Assembly: GCA_963971425.1 (NCBI GenBank)
Contig: OZ020517.1
Location: 11,906,501-11,970,500, forward strand
Source: Bryoerythrophyllum caledonicum
Taxonomy: Eukaryota; Streptophyta; Bryopsida; Pottiales; Pottiaceae
Length of the DNA stretch: 64,000 nucleotides
Reading direction: 5' to 3'
Part shown: positions 20,580-31,270 of the stretch, piece by piece
Numbering within the stretch: the stretch's first letter is position 1
How the letters are laid out: every line of letters begins with the position of its first letter
Translations under genes and position numbers: made by a program
Notes under the pieces: generated by a model
Told to the model about the DNA's origin: nothing
Seen by the model: the letters and a program-made list of their open reading frames with translations, nothing else
Databases searched by the model: none

Positions 20580-21239
20580 ATGTTGGTTCGTTCCAACATG
20601 TGGGCGGCGGTGGCGGTGCTGCTGGTCGTGGGGCTGGTGCCCATGATCGCCATGGCAGCGGACGAGGACCCGCTCCAGGACTTCTGCGTGCGCGACGCGG
20701 CCTCGCAGCAGACCATCAACGGCTTCCCCTGCAAGCCCGCAGCGCAGGTGTCCGTTCACGACTTCAAGTTCGAGGGTCTCAAGAACCCGGGCAACACCAA
20801 CAACCCCAACAAGGCCAGCGTGACCGCCGCGTCGGTGATCCAGTTCCCGGGGCTCAACACGCTGGGCATCTCCGCGGTGCGTATCGACTTCGCCAAGGGC
20901 GGCATCAACCCGCCCCACACGCACCCGCGCGCCACGGAGCTGCTCATCCTGGTGAAGGGGGAGCTGTACGTCGGGTTCGTGAGCACGGCGAATGTGCTGT
21001 TCGCCACCACTATCTACCCGGGCGAGGCGTTCGTGTTCCCGAAGGGCCTCGTGCACTTCCAGCTCAACGTGGGGAAGGGGCCGGCGCTGGCGTTCGCGGG
21101 GCTGAGCAGCCAGAACCCCGGAGTGCAGACGATCGCGCCCGCGCTGTTCACGCCTGACATCAAGGACGAGGTGCTGGAGAAGGCATTCCGCATCGACACC
21201 AAGACCGTGGACATGATCCAGAAGCAGTTCCGCATGTGA
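20580..21239 (+). CDS. Germin-like protein 1 (secreted cupin)
   Basis: 219 codons, no intron. Residues 1-27 are a signal peptide with a hydrophobic core (AAVAVLLVVGLVPMIAMA), so secretion to the apoplast or cell wall is expected. Cys at DFC and GFPC fits the conserved N-terminal disulfide. Germin box 1 is GGINPPHTHPRATE (His, His, Glu metal ligands) and box 2 is FPKGLVHFQLN (fourth ligand His). Germins form manganese-binding hexamers; oxalate oxidase or superoxide dismutase activity varies between members and cannot be told from sequence. Start chosen at the first ATG, followed by the signal peptide. The codons are strongly GC-biased against the AT-rich surroundings. Its protein is identical to that of the gene at 29143. 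Confidence 0.95.
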   Translation: MLVRSNMWAAVAVLLVVGLVPMIAMAADEDPLQDFCVRDAASQQTINGFPCKPAAQVSVHDFKFEGLKNPGNTNNPNKASVTAASVIQFPGLNTLGISAVRIDFAKGGINPPHTHPRATELLILVKGELYVGFVSTANVLFATTIYPGEAFVFPKGLVHFQLNVGKGPALAFAGLSSQNPGVQTIAPALFTPDIKDEVLEKAFRIDTKTVDMIQKQFRM

Positions 21240-21444
21240 ATGTCGTCTACATGATTCCTTTCTAGATTATCGATTCTTTGGCGCCGCCCATTGGATTAGT
21301 TTCTGAAGAAAGAAGTTGTACGTGTGCATGCGCATGGAGCACTGATGATGCTACATGCATCAAGTTCGGTGCCAAATAACATGAAGAAATCTTCCGTCAC
21401 ATGAACAGTGTGCGGGACGTTGGTTTTCGAAAGTCTACTTGCTT
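21240..21444. other. 3' flank of germin gene 1
   Basis: Short conserved stretch shared with gene 2 (GATTCCTTTCT versus GATTCTTTTCT, GATTAGTTTCTG), then diverged sequence. Confidence 0.4.
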
Positions 21445-22855
21445 TGTTAGAGCCTTCTTATTCACAGAATGGTTTATCATTCTAAACCATATTAACCCCT
21501 AAAGGACTAAGAGGACCAAAACGGTCCTCTGGTGAATTTGGGCAGGTACCTACGATTCGAAAAAAAATCCTTTTTAATTGGAATTTTTTTTCAAGATAGG
21601 ATCTGATAAGAGCTTCATGGAGATATTTATTTATTTATTTTTGGATTTGTGGTTTGAAAGTTAGTACCACTTAAGCCAAAAGTGGGGACTCCGGGCACCT
21701 CCAAAAATTTTGACAAAAGTTTCTATTGACATTAAGATTTTTCACACATATAAAGAATATTTCCTTCTTTAGAAATTTTCCAAAAAAATTCTTGTCTTCA
21801 GTGTAAAAAGGCATTTTATTCCAAGTCAAACATTTTCACACATTGTCGGGCAACCGGGAAAAAAATTTCATCTTTTCTACATAAAACCTAGAGATCTTCA
21901 TATTTTTCACTTTTTATTTTTTCAACAACAATATGTGGTGAAAACCTTCTTATTGACCGTTTGGATTATCATTTGAATACATATGTAGTTCACAAAAAAA
22001 TAAAACGTGAAATGGCAATTTTTGAACCTCCACTCCTTGCACACTTGTTTTGAATATGCTGCACCACTTTTTTATCTCTAAAAATTGGTGTGTAGGGAAA
22101 TAACATCATGCTTAAGACAATGGTAAAATATTTCAACCTTGTACAATGCAAAAATTTGATACAAAATGAAGTTAAAGTCAGCTGATCTACTCAATGCAGG
22201 GATGAAAATGAACCATTGTTTTGACTTTAAACACTAAAATCTATCAATCCGTGCGGTGGATTGCAACCAAAATTTGATGGCATGTTTATATGGAAGTCTA
22301 TTTTAAGATCTCACGGTTGAAAATCCGAAATTCACTTTAAAATGTGATTTTCATGTCTCTTTTTGACAGTGGCAGTTTTGGACTGGTTTTAGAGCGAAAT
22401 AACTCTTAGTCCTTTAGGGGTTAAGTTCACACAAATCTAAATGTGAAATGGCGATTTTTGAACCTCCACTCCTTGCACTCTTGTTTTAAATATGCTACAC
22501 CCCTTATGTACCTCTATCGATTGGTGTATAGGGAACTAACATCATGTTTAACTCACTGGTAAAAGATTTAGACCTTCTGTAGTGCAAAAATTTGATATCA
22601 AGTGAAGTCAAAGTTTGGTGATGTACTCAACACAAGGAAGAAAATGCACAATCTTCTTGACTTCAAACACTATAATGTTTCAATCTGTGTGGTAAAAGTT
22701 CTTGAATATTTGCGAATACCTTACTAAGTAAGACTTAATTGAGATCTTACGGTCAAAACTATAAATATAAGATTTTGTTTCCTTCCTTAGTCATTGCAGT
22801 GGAATTAACAATTTTGAAGTGTCTTTGGTGTGAAATTGTCATAGTCCTTTAGTTG
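21445..22855 (+). mobile_element. Older TTAA element split by a younger copy
   Basis: 21445-21491 (CTTATT...TATCATTCTAAACCATA) and 22425-22855 (GTTCACACAAATC... to GTCCTTTAGTTG then TTAA) are the two parts of one diverged copy. Removing 21496-22420 plus one TTAA restores the order seen in other copies (TATCATTCTAAAACAT, GTTCACAAA). Its 5' end is lost. Confidence 0.55.
21496..22420 (+). mobile_element. TTAA-flanked element, 925 bp, nested
   Basis: TTAA at 21492-21495 and 22421-22424. An 18-bp perfect inverted end CCCCTAAAGGACTAAGAG occurs at both termini. A subterminal palindrome (AGAGGACC...GGTCCTCT) lies just inside the left end. No coding sequence seen. Inserted into an older member of its own family. 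Confidence 0.8.
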
Positions 22856-22859
22856 TTAA

Positions 22860-23697
22860 CCCCTAAAAGATAAAGTGTCCCTTGATGGGACGATTTTTAA
22901 TTTTTGGCAGATTTCTAAAATTGGAAAAATACATATTTTTTAAAAACTTTACACTAGATTGTCCTTGATAAGGACTTTGAGGAGGTATTTTATAGTTTAT
23001 TATGGATTACTAGTTTGAAAGTTTGTACCACTCAAAGTTAGAAATGGGGACTCTAGGCAGCTTCAAAATTTTGCCAGAAGTTTCTATTGACATTGAGATT
23101 TTTCATGCATATAGAAAATATTACCTTCTTTGAGGATGTCTTAAAAAAATACATGTGTATTGTGTAATAAAACATTTTAACTCAAATCAAACATTTTTAC
23201 ACATTTTGGGTAAGAGAAGAAAAAAACTTCATCTTTTCAACAAAATCAAGAAATCTTCATTTTCACTTTTTATTTTTTTGACAACAATATGTGGTAAGAA
23301 CCTTCTTATAGAACGTTTGGATTATCATTCTAAAACATTTTTAGTTCACAAAACAATAAAATGTGAATTGACAATTTTTGAACCTTCACTCCTTGCACAC
23401 TTGTTTTGGATATGCTACACCCCTTCTTTACCTTTAAAAATAAGGTGAAGTCAAAGTCTATTGATTCACACAACATAGGGAAGAAATTGCACCATCCTCT
23501 TACTTCAAACACTATCATCTTTCAATCTTTGTGGTCACAGTTTTTAAAATTCTGTGAGTATTTTACTTAGTATGTCTTAATTAAGATCCTATGGTCAAAA
23601 CTACAAGTATAAGGTTTTGTTTCCTTCCTTACTCACTGCACTAGAATCAACAATTTGGAAGTGTTTTTGGTGTGAAATTGTCACGGTCCTTTAGGGG
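22860..23697 (+). mobile_element. TTAA-flanked element, 838 bp
   Basis: TTAA at 22856-22859 (shared with the end of the older copy) and 23698-23701. Ends are CCCCTAAAAGATAAAGTG and, reversed, CCCCTAAAGGACCGTGAC. Subterminal inverted GTGTCCC/GGGAC just inside the left end. No coding sequence. Confidence 0.75.
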
Positions 23698-23701
23698 TTA
23701 A

Positions 23702-24367
23702 ATTTGCATATATGATTATAATCATGATAACTTTCACTTCTATGCAATAAAAGTGAAAGAATATCTACACAGTGAAAATTATATAAAAGATTGCCGAAAG
23801 TCCAGCAAATAAGAATTGAACACTGGAGTCAAACATTGTGTTTTGAAAGGAAGTTGAAAATTGCATTTGCTCGCCATTTCACTAGAAGCCCTTCCACCTT
23901 AATTGATGACTTCTACTCACATGTAAGGTGGAAGCCCGGTGAAATGGCTTCCATTTCACTGGAAGGGCTTCCACCTTACATTTTTTTCATAAAAATATTT
24001 TGATTTGACAAGATCTCAACCGTTTAATTAAAATCGTAACTTATTTTATTCTGAAATATTTTATCCAAATTCTTTATCTAGATGTTTTATCCAAATTTTT
24101 TCCCAATTTTTTACCCAACTTTTTACTCAACTTTTTTGTCCAACTTTTTTGTCCAACTTTTTTTACCAGAAAATTTTTATTCAAATTTTCACTAAGATGT
24201 TTTTACCTAAATTTTTTTGTGCTAGTGCATATAATGCTCAAATTTCTTTTCGTGTGATGAGCATTTTGACCATTTCCTTCATTTTTTTTACCAAAAATGT
24301 GTTCCCTTGTAGACTTTAGTGCTAGAGAATGTGGGAGAGGAAAATTTCATAAAAGTAAGACTCTTAA
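23702..24367. other. Duplicated germin upstream flank, then low-complexity T-rich sequence
   Basis: 23712-23930 duplicates 19345-19560. Then comes a short foldback (GGAAGCCC...GGGCTTCC, 23885-23980). From about 24060 to 24215 there are degenerate repeats of TTTTTGTCCAACTTT. No gene. Confidence 0.45.
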
Positions 24368-25052
24368 CCTCTAAAGGACCAAGTGTCAAAAATGGGCTTT
24401 TTGAAAGTTTGGTCAGATTCCTATGGTGTCAATTTCCAACATTCCTCTTTGAAATTTTTAGTATTTACTATAGAAAGGTGTTACTACGACATTAGTGGGA
24501 GAAAAATCTTTTTATAAATTTGACATTTGATGAAAAAGTTATAGAGTTTTGAATTTCAAATGGGGAGAGCGGGCACCTCGGGCACCTCCAAAAACTTTTA
24601 CAAAGACACTCTATTGAATGTGAGATTTTCAATACTAGCAAGTAATATTATTTCCATTCATGTTGTCTCATCAAAAGTTCTTGTCTTAAGTGAAAAATAG
24701 CATATTAACCCAAGTCAAACATTTTCACACATTGTCGGGCCAGGTACCAAAACAACATCTTCTTTTCCATACAAAACTTAGAGATCTTCATATTTTTTAC
24801 TTTATATTTTTTCCACAACAATATGTGGTGTAAACCTTTTTATTGACCATTTGGATTATCAATGTAAAGCATATTAAAGTGTGAAATCGGAAAATTTTGA
24901 ACATCAAGTCCTTTTACAATTGTTTTGAATATGCTACACCCCTCGTCTACCTCTGAAAATTGGTGAGTATGGAACTAAATCATGCTTTATAAGATGGTAA
25001 TGGATTTAGACCTTGTGTAGTGCAAAAATCTGACATCAAGTAAAGTCAAAGT
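24368..25052 (+). mobile_element. TTAA element, 3'-truncated
   Basis: TTAA at 24364-24367, start CCTCTAAAGGACCAAGTG. It follows the reversed element at 18327-19340 block for block, then breaks off near 25052 where Tc1-type repeat sequence begins. Confidence 0.65.
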
Positions 25053-25054
25053 CA

Positions 25055-25240
25055 TAGCTACACATGTTGGTAGACTTTGAATATCTTTTTTGTATCCATC
25101 TTCTGGCCTTGAAATTTGGCACACATGTTGTCAACATAGAGATGATCTTGTGCCCAAAATTTCATGGTAATATAACAAATTTTGAGCCCTCATGAGGTGT
25201 CAAAAAAAAACGTATTGTATACAAGAAAAAACTTATTGAA
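25055..25240. repeat. Single unit of the Tc1-type long inverted repeat
   Basis: CTACACATGTTGGTAGA, GGCCTTGAAATTTGGC and CCAAAATTTCATGGTAA, as in the arms of the element at 36.1 kb (reverse orientation). Confidence 0.55.
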
Positions 25241-25449
25241 TGGTACTATACAGTTAACTCCGTGGACATGGACCTTAGGGGGGGTTTCACACGCGGACCG
25301 TGGACTGAACCATGTCAAAGACCAAATTATGTCCAAACGCCAAGTTTTGGAGTTGGAAAAAAATATTAAAATATGTAATTTGCGGAGTTTGGACCCTTGT
25401 AGTGTAAAAGCCCCAGAGGCCGAGACCCAATAATCACTATTCACTCCCT
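25241..25449. other. Spacer, no gene seen
   Basis: A short open frame spans it, but no domain or element end is recognised. Confidence 0.3.
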
Positions 25450-26325
25450 AATCGTCACTTCCTAATTGTCAAAAGGCACAATGAAGTGGTATGGAAAATT
25501 TGTAAACTAATAATGTCCTCCAATAAATCACGATACTTTATACTTATGAACGCTGGAACCTTCAATAACAAACCACAAGAAAATACTATCATGTCATGGC
25601 TACTTCCATGCACATGTAGAACCCAAAGGTGCCACTGTAATGCTCGATTTAAACCAGATGTACTGTGCGTCAAAGGACTACCATATAAAGACCCCCCACC
25701 GGACCACATCAATCCAAATCTCACTATCCAATTTTTTGAATTCAAATACTGCAATGATAGATTTTCTCCAGAAGCAATCGAAAACAAAATTAATAAATAC
25801 CAACCACTTATAAATGACATTACAACCCTTGGATGGAAGATTGACCCCCTTATTGTCATTGCAGCTGGAGCTAGAGCTACTACCTTTATTCCCTCTATGA
25901 AAAGTCTTGTAAAAACATTCAACATCCTCACTAATCCGATTAAAAATACATTTACAAAAATTAACACCATTGCTATCCAACATGCAATGTCCATACTTCT
26001 ACATAAACGCAAACTAGAAAATAACCAATCTCTCCCAAATTTACATGATACACCTTAAAACCTCTCAGTACACACACATAATCTATATAGATTAATTCTT
26101 TGAATAGAGCCCTATGGGCCTGTGGCTCTCATTGGTCCTTGGTCTCTAGTTACTCGTTACTGGCTACTGGTTCTCGGTTACATAGTGTCTATCCTCGAGA
26201 GAGGGGAGTAGTTCCATACTACTAAACCTATGTCTGGTGGACATGGATTTAGTGGTGGAACGAATAGACACTTTATTCACTTCGACCCCCTCTCGGAGAC
26301 CAGAGTTCTTCTCTCTTGTAGCTAT
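25450..26325 (+). mobile_element. LINE 3' part, copy 2, with open endonuclease-like domain
   Basis: An uninterrupted frame from 25486 to 26058 (190 codons) has MNAGTFNNK, then CTCRTQRCHCNARFKPD, then FFEFKYCND, and KYQPLINDITTLGW followed by PLIVIAAGARA. The Cys/His cluster, the PD and the E-x-K together resemble the restriction-like endonuclease at the C terminus of some non-LTR retrotransposons, where it nicks the target. Reverse transcriptase and RNase H are missing (5'-truncated copy). After the stop there is a 3' region of about 170 bp and the shared tail at 26228-26325. Colinear with 4.6-5.26 kb. Confidence 0.6.
26228..26325 (+). repeat. LINE 3' tail, copy 2
   Basis: GACACTTTATTCAC and CTCTCGGAGACC followed by CTTCTCTCTTG, aligned with the tail copies at 5158, 18693 (-) and 45156 (-). 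Confidence 0.6.
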
Positions 26326-26329
26326 GAAA

Positions 26330-28300
26330 AGTTTCACATCTATCAACTTTGACACGCTCCTAAAGATTGAAAAAACGAACTTTTTCCATGGGATTTTGGG
26401 AATGAGACAATATCTGTGTTGATTACAAGTGTGAAAAATTTCAGATCCAAAAGATCCACACAACAAAAGAAAATATATACAAAATCTACCAACATGTGTA
26501 GTTGTGAGAAAAATTCCACTCCTGCCAACTTTGACACACTTCTAAAGATTGAGTTTATATTTTTTGCCCACAGAATTTTTGACGTGAGTCCATCTCTATC
26601 TTGAGTACATGTGTGCCAAATTTGAAGGCCTAAATAACTACATAACAAAAGATTCTTGAAATCTACCAACATGTGTAGTTGTGAGAAACATTTCACTCTT
26701 GTCAATTTTGACACCCTCCCAAGGATTGAATATTTTATTTTTGCCCATGAGATTTTGGACATGGGACCATCTCTATATTGATTAACCCCTAAAAGCCCAA
26801 GTGTACATGGGGCGTACGTTTTGAATTTTGGGCACGTTCCTAAAAAAAAATTAATTAAAAAATAAAAACTCTTATGCTAGATTTTCCCTGATAAAAGCTC
26901 CACGGAGATATTTTTATTATTATTTTTGAATTCATGGTTTGAATGTTAGTACCACTCAAAGTTAGAAATTGGGACTCCATGCAGCTCCAATTTTTTTCTA
27001 GAAGTCTCTATCGACATTGAGATTTTCCATTCATGTAGAAAATATTAGCTTCTTTGAGGATGACAATAAAAATTCGTGTCTTTAGTGTAAAAAAACATTT
27101 TAACTCAAGTCAAACATTTTTACACATTTTGAGCAAGCGGGGAAAAACCTTCATCTTTTCTGCATAAAACCTATAGATCTTCATATTTTTCACTTTTTAT
27201 TTTTTCTACAATAATATGTGTTGTAAAACTTCTTATTGACAATTTAGATTATCATTCTAAAAACATATCAAATTCTCAAAAAAAATAATCGTGAATTGAC
27301 AATTTTTGAACCTCCACTCCTTGCACACTTGTTTTGAATATGCTACACCCCTTCTCTACCTCTAAAAATTGTTTTATATGGAACTAACATCATGCTCAAC
27401 ACAATGGTAAAAGATTTAAACCTTGTGTAGTGCAAAATTTTACCAAGTGAAGTCAAAGTCTGCTGATTTACTCAACGCAAGGAAGAAAATGGACCATTTT
27501 CTGGACTTCAAACACTATGATCTTTCAATCCATACGATCAAAGTGTATGGAGTTTTGTGAGTATGTTACTTAGTAAGTCTTTATGGAGATCCTACGTCAA
27601 AAGAATAAATATAAGGGTTTATTTCCTTCCTTACTCATTGCACTAGAATCAACAATTTTGAAGTGTTTTTGGTGTGAAATTGTCACGAGCTTTTAGGGGT
27701 TGAATGTGTGATTAATTTCAAGTCTAGAAGACTCACAAATGAAAAGAAAAGAAATCAAAATCTTCAAACATGTGTAGTTGTGAAAAACAATCAAGAAATC
27801 ATTTCACTATTGTCAACTTTGGCACCCTCCCTAGGATTGATTTTTAGATAATTTACCATGAAAGTTTTGGCATAAGATTACTTCTATGTTGACAACATGC
27901 ATGCCAAATTTCAAGGCCAGAAGATGAGTACAATAAAATATATCCAAAATCTACAACCATGTGTAACTATTAGAAATAACTTGGAATAACTTTTTTTGTA
28001 TTCATCATGTGGCCTTGAAATTTGGCCCAGATAGTACAAACATAGAGCTGATCTTGTGCCAAAAATTTCACCGTAAATTATAAAACTATGAGCCCTAGGG
28101 AGGGTGTCAGAATTGGCAACAACTACACATTTTGGTAGATTTTGAATATTTTTTCTTGAATCTATCTTCTGGCCTTGAAATTTGGCATGCATGGTGTCAA
28201 CATAAAGATGATCATGTGCCCAAAATTTCATGGTAATTTAGCAATTTTTCAGCCCTTAGTTGAAAATTTTTGCCAAAGTTGGCAGCAAAAATGGAAACGT
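26330..28300. mobile_element. Tc1-type foldback repeat array split by a TTAA element
   Basis: Left arm units (CCAACTTTGACAC, ACATGTGTAGTTGTGAGAAA) run to 26781 and resume at 27704-27985. From about 27995 to 28260 inverted units follow (GGCCTTGAAATTTGGC, GGGAGGGTGTCA). The units match the arms of the complete element at 36.1 kb. Outer ends and TA flanks were not identified, so the extent is approximate. Confidence 0.5.
26786..27699 (+). mobile_element. TTAA-flanked element, 914 bp, inserted in Tc1-type repeats
   Basis: TTAA at 26782-26785; the right flank is TTGA (27700-27703, one change). Starts CCCCTAAAAGCCCAAGTG, ends CTTTTAGGGG. Removing it restores the Tc1 unit order ATTGATTA...TGTGTG seen at 36.4 kb. 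No coding sequence. Confidence 0.75.
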
Positions 28301-28439
28301 AATGTACATAAGAAAAAGTACGTAAACTTATTGAAGGGTACGTTACTTTAGTAGGACGAAAGTTAGATCGATCCAGCAACCCGTGCTCGTGTCGCGAACA
28401 GTTAGGAGCATCGCAAACGTGACTTGGTCAGTCACATTG

Positions 28440-28960
28440 ACGCAAAAGTCTGTCTGAAAGTCGGCCGAACGTTCCAAACTCCCTATCTATTCATGCGCAA
28501 TGTCGTAACAACTTCGTCACGCAAAATTCGAGGCTTTTAGCGACGACCCCCGCCGCTCGGCCCAGTCATGGCAGGGTATCATTATCCTCACCATTGCGAT
28601 GTTCCCGTATGGAAAAGGAACTCAACTTTCACATTTCTGGTCACATCCGCAGATTTTCGGCATTCGGGGTACCATCGTTGCATCACCATCGTAACCACAG
28701 AGTCGGACCGGGTACACGCCTACTCAAGAGAGCTTCGTTCCGAAAGTCAACGACAGAGTTTGTTCCAGATTGCGAAGTCGTTAGGTTTTCGTCTCGATCC
28801 GCGTTCAGCTTGGACTCCGTGCCGAAGCTTCTTGCACTGGAATTCGCCTCTCTCTACAAATAGACCCGCCATTTGTTCGTGGTAGAGTGCTTTCCTACAT
28901 CTGTGTCACTTGCTCGTGAAGATCTTCGCCGACGCGTCATTTTGACTCATTTGAATCGAA
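28440..28960 (+). promoter_or_regulatory. Germin gene 2 upstream region
   Basis: Duplicate of 19.59-20.4 kb without the 276-bp MITE. Roughly four-fifths identical by eye, with small insertions and deletions. Confidence 0.5.
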
Positions 28961-28963
28961 GTG

Positions 28964-28973
28964 TATATATAAA
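28964..28973 (+). promoter_or_regulatory. TATA box of germin gene 2
   Basis: TATATATAAA followed by CCCTGGCACGCAGCCAG, identical to gene 1. Confidence 0.6.
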
Positions 28974-29142
28974 CCCTGGCACGCAGCCAGTTCCAGTATC
29001 CAACACCAACAACTCGTCCTCGACGTTTCAGTACGAGAGCCACTCTCCTACTACAAGTTTCTCTCTCCAACTAGTTCGATCCTGAGCTACCACCTCTCGA
29101 GCTTGGATTTTCACTCTGCAGCCCAAATTAGTTGAGACCAAG

Positions 29143-29802
29143 ATGTTGGTTCGTTCCAACATGTGGGCGGCGGTGGCGGTGCTGCTGGTCGTGGGGCTGG
29201 TGCCCATGATCGCCATGGCAGCGGACGAGGACCCGCTCCAGGACTTCTGCGTGCGCGACGCGGCCTCGCAGCAGACCATCAACGGCTTCCCCTGCAAGCC
29301 CGCAGCGCAGGTGTCCGTTCACGACTTCAAGTTCGAGGGTCTCAAGAACCCGGGCAACACCAACAACCCCAACAAGGCCAGCGTGACCGCCGCGTCGGTG
29401 ATCCAGTTCCCGGGGCTCAACACGCTGGGCATCTCCGCGGTCCGTATCGACTTCGCCAAGGGCGGCATCAACCCGCCGCACACGCACCCGCGCGCCACGG
29501 AGCTGCTCATCCTGGTGAAGGGGGAGCTGTACGTCGGGTTCGTGAGCACGGCGAATGTGCTGTTCGCCACCACTATCTACCCGGGCGAGGCGTTCGTGTT
29601 CCCGAAGGGCCTCGTGCACTTCCAGCTCAACGTGGGGAAGGGGCCGGCGCTGGCGTTCGCGGGGCTGAGCAGCCAGAACCCCGGAGTGCAGACGATAGCG
29701 CCCGCGCTGTTCACGCCTGACATCAAGGACGAGGTGCTGGAGAAGGCATTCCGCATCGACACCAAGACCGTGGACATGATCCAGAAGCAGTTCCGCATGT
29801 AA
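29143..29802 (+). CDS. Germin-like protein 2 (secreted cupin), identical protein to gene 1
   Basis: 219 codons, no intron, with the same signal peptide, disulfide cysteines, and box 1 (HTHPRATE) and box 2 (GLVHFQLN) metal ligands as the gene at 20580. By eye the coding sequences differ at only three sites, all synonymous (GTG/GTC, CCC/CCG, ATC/ATA), plus the stop (TGA versus TAA). The 5' leader differs more, including a longer stretch just before the ATG. The promoter with TATA box is conserved, so both genes are probably transcribed. Recent gene conversion or strong constraint on GC-rich codons could explain the contrast. Confidence 0.95.
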   Translation: MLVRSNMWAAVAVLLVVGLVPMIAMAADEDPLQDFCVRDAASQQTINGFPCKPAAQVSVHDFKFEGLKNPGNTNNPNKASVTAASVIQFPGLNTLGISAVRIDFAKGGINPPHTHPRATELLILVKGELYVGFVSTANVLFATTIYPGEAFVFPKGLVHFQLNVGKGPALAFAGLSSQNPGVQTIAPALFTPDIKDEVLEKAFRIDTKTVDMIQKQFRM

Positions 29803-30114
29803 AGGGCATCTAGATGATTCTTTTCTCGATTTCGATTCATTTACGCTGCCCATTGGCGGCTGTGGCCTTAACCAGGATTAGTTTCTGTAACATAGAAGTA
29901 CACTAAACATCGCATTTAGTGTAGCGCCCAGTAAATGACTTGTAAATGTTATAAGTTTTTACTTTAAGTGAATATTTTTACCAACTATGTTAAAGGCTGC
30001 ATTGAAGGTAAATTCATAATCAAAGGTAAAGGCTGCATTGAAGTAACGGGGCCCTTCTTTTGCGAATTGAAATTTTTGTGCCCTTCTTCTTTGACCCTTG
30101 ATTTGTCATACAGT
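29803..30114. other. 3' flank of germin gene 2
   Basis: Contains a short direct duplication (AAAGGCTGCATTGAAG twice near 29990-30045). No gene. Confidence 0.4.
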
Positions 30115-30123
30115 TGAAAAACT

Positions 30124-30401
30124 GGCGCGGACAGGACATCCCCCACGCTCGGACTTACCCGAGGTGGGCCCTGTCTTAATTGCATGGGCTCATTTTTTTG
30201 GCCCTCCCATTTTGGGGGGGTCAGAGGCTTTTTTTGGCTTTTTTTAAAACAAAAATGAGGCCTACGGTCCCAGTATAGTCTACAAGTCCCCCTATGACTA
30301 AATTTAGGGCGTCATTCAAAAACAAAATAGGGGCCAGGTTTTGGCCTCACCACCTCGTCCCCACCCAGTAAGTCTGAGAGTGGGGATGTCCTGTCAAATC
30401 G
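30124..30401. mobile_element. Small MITE (278 bp) with perfect 9-bp target duplication
   Basis: TGAAAAACT flanks it at 30115-30123 and 30402-30410. Inverted ends share GACAGGACATCCCC and (C)TCGGACTTAC. Interior words (GGGGCCAGGTTTTGGCC, ATGAGCC, GGTCAGAGGC) match the element at 19717 in reverse orientation. Confidence 0.8.
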
Positions 30402-30410
30402 TGAAAAACT

Positions 30411-30930
30411 ACTCTGACGAGTTCCAACCACTGAAGTCAATTCTGGTGGACTGTGTAAGCAGCCCCATTATGTAATTTCCTTAGCCGGATGAACCTTCTC
30501 GTTTGGCATTACATGACATTCATTTAGCTGGATTTACCTTCTATGTTGCGATGGTGACTTGATCTGGGGGCGGAATTGAGTTATTCTCTTGATTCTATTT
30601 TTAATGTGTCTCATGTTCAACTAAAGTTGACACAAGATGAAGGGGGTAATTTGATGGATTCCACATTCTATTCGTTTTAATAGGGCCCTTGTCTTTCGTC
30701 TCCCTCTTTCAAATTTACTCCCCTTGTACTGCGTTATGGACCTGAATACAAGTGCTAAACTCGTTAGCAATACACAAAAAATTATGTTTAATGTCGCCAC
30801 ACTATATGACTTATAGATGTTATGTGTTTTACTCTCGAAGAATAATTTTACCAACAATGTTGACAATGATCACCCTCTTTGAGTAGTTTTGATAGTTCAC
30901 CTCTTAGTAAACCATCATTTGAGGAAACAA
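30411..30930. other. Spacer, no gene seen
   Basis: A stretch at 30780-30860 resembles 29925-29985 (GTTATG/GTTATA, TTTTACT, ATTTTACCAACAATGTT), so a small diverged duplication is likely. No gene. Confidence 0.3.
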
Positions 30931-30934
30931 TTGA

Positions 30935-31270
30935 CTCCTAAAGGACCGGGCCTTGTGCTTCACCAAAACCACCCCAAAATTGCCACATTGAGATGAGATA
31001 TTATTAAACTTATTCAAACACGTTTTTACTATTTTCAACCGTTGGATCTTATGCTAACTACTACCAAAAGATATCCTAAGATTTTTGTAAGCTTTGATCG
31101 TACGGATTTAAAGATATATGCATTTGAAGGGTGCAAAATTGGTTTTTTCCTACTATGCCCGCACAGGATCAATGTATTTTGACTCAAGCAACATGGAATC
31201 TCCGACGGTTGCGCAATAGTACTCGAGGAATCGGGGCGATATTGGCAAATTCTTGTACTATACATTGCAT
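30935..31270 (-). mobile_element. TTAA element fragment
   Basis: TTGA (30931-30934) then CTCCTAAAGGACCGGGCC, ACCCCAAAATTGCCA, CCGTTGGATCTTA, GATCGTACGGATT: the reversed 3' half of the element at 41245. The other end is missing. Confidence 0.55.

Noticed and set aside
26215-26325. Hammerhead ribozyme in the LINE tail (TGATGAAACGAA-like sequence at 5190)
   Set aside because: The CTGATGA and GAAA core elements are not in the right arrangement in any of the four copies.
29128-29853. Long antisense and alternate-frame open frames over the three germin-like genes
   Set aside because: They arise from the GC-rich codons of the real genes; composition is Arg/His/Gln-rich and no domain is present.
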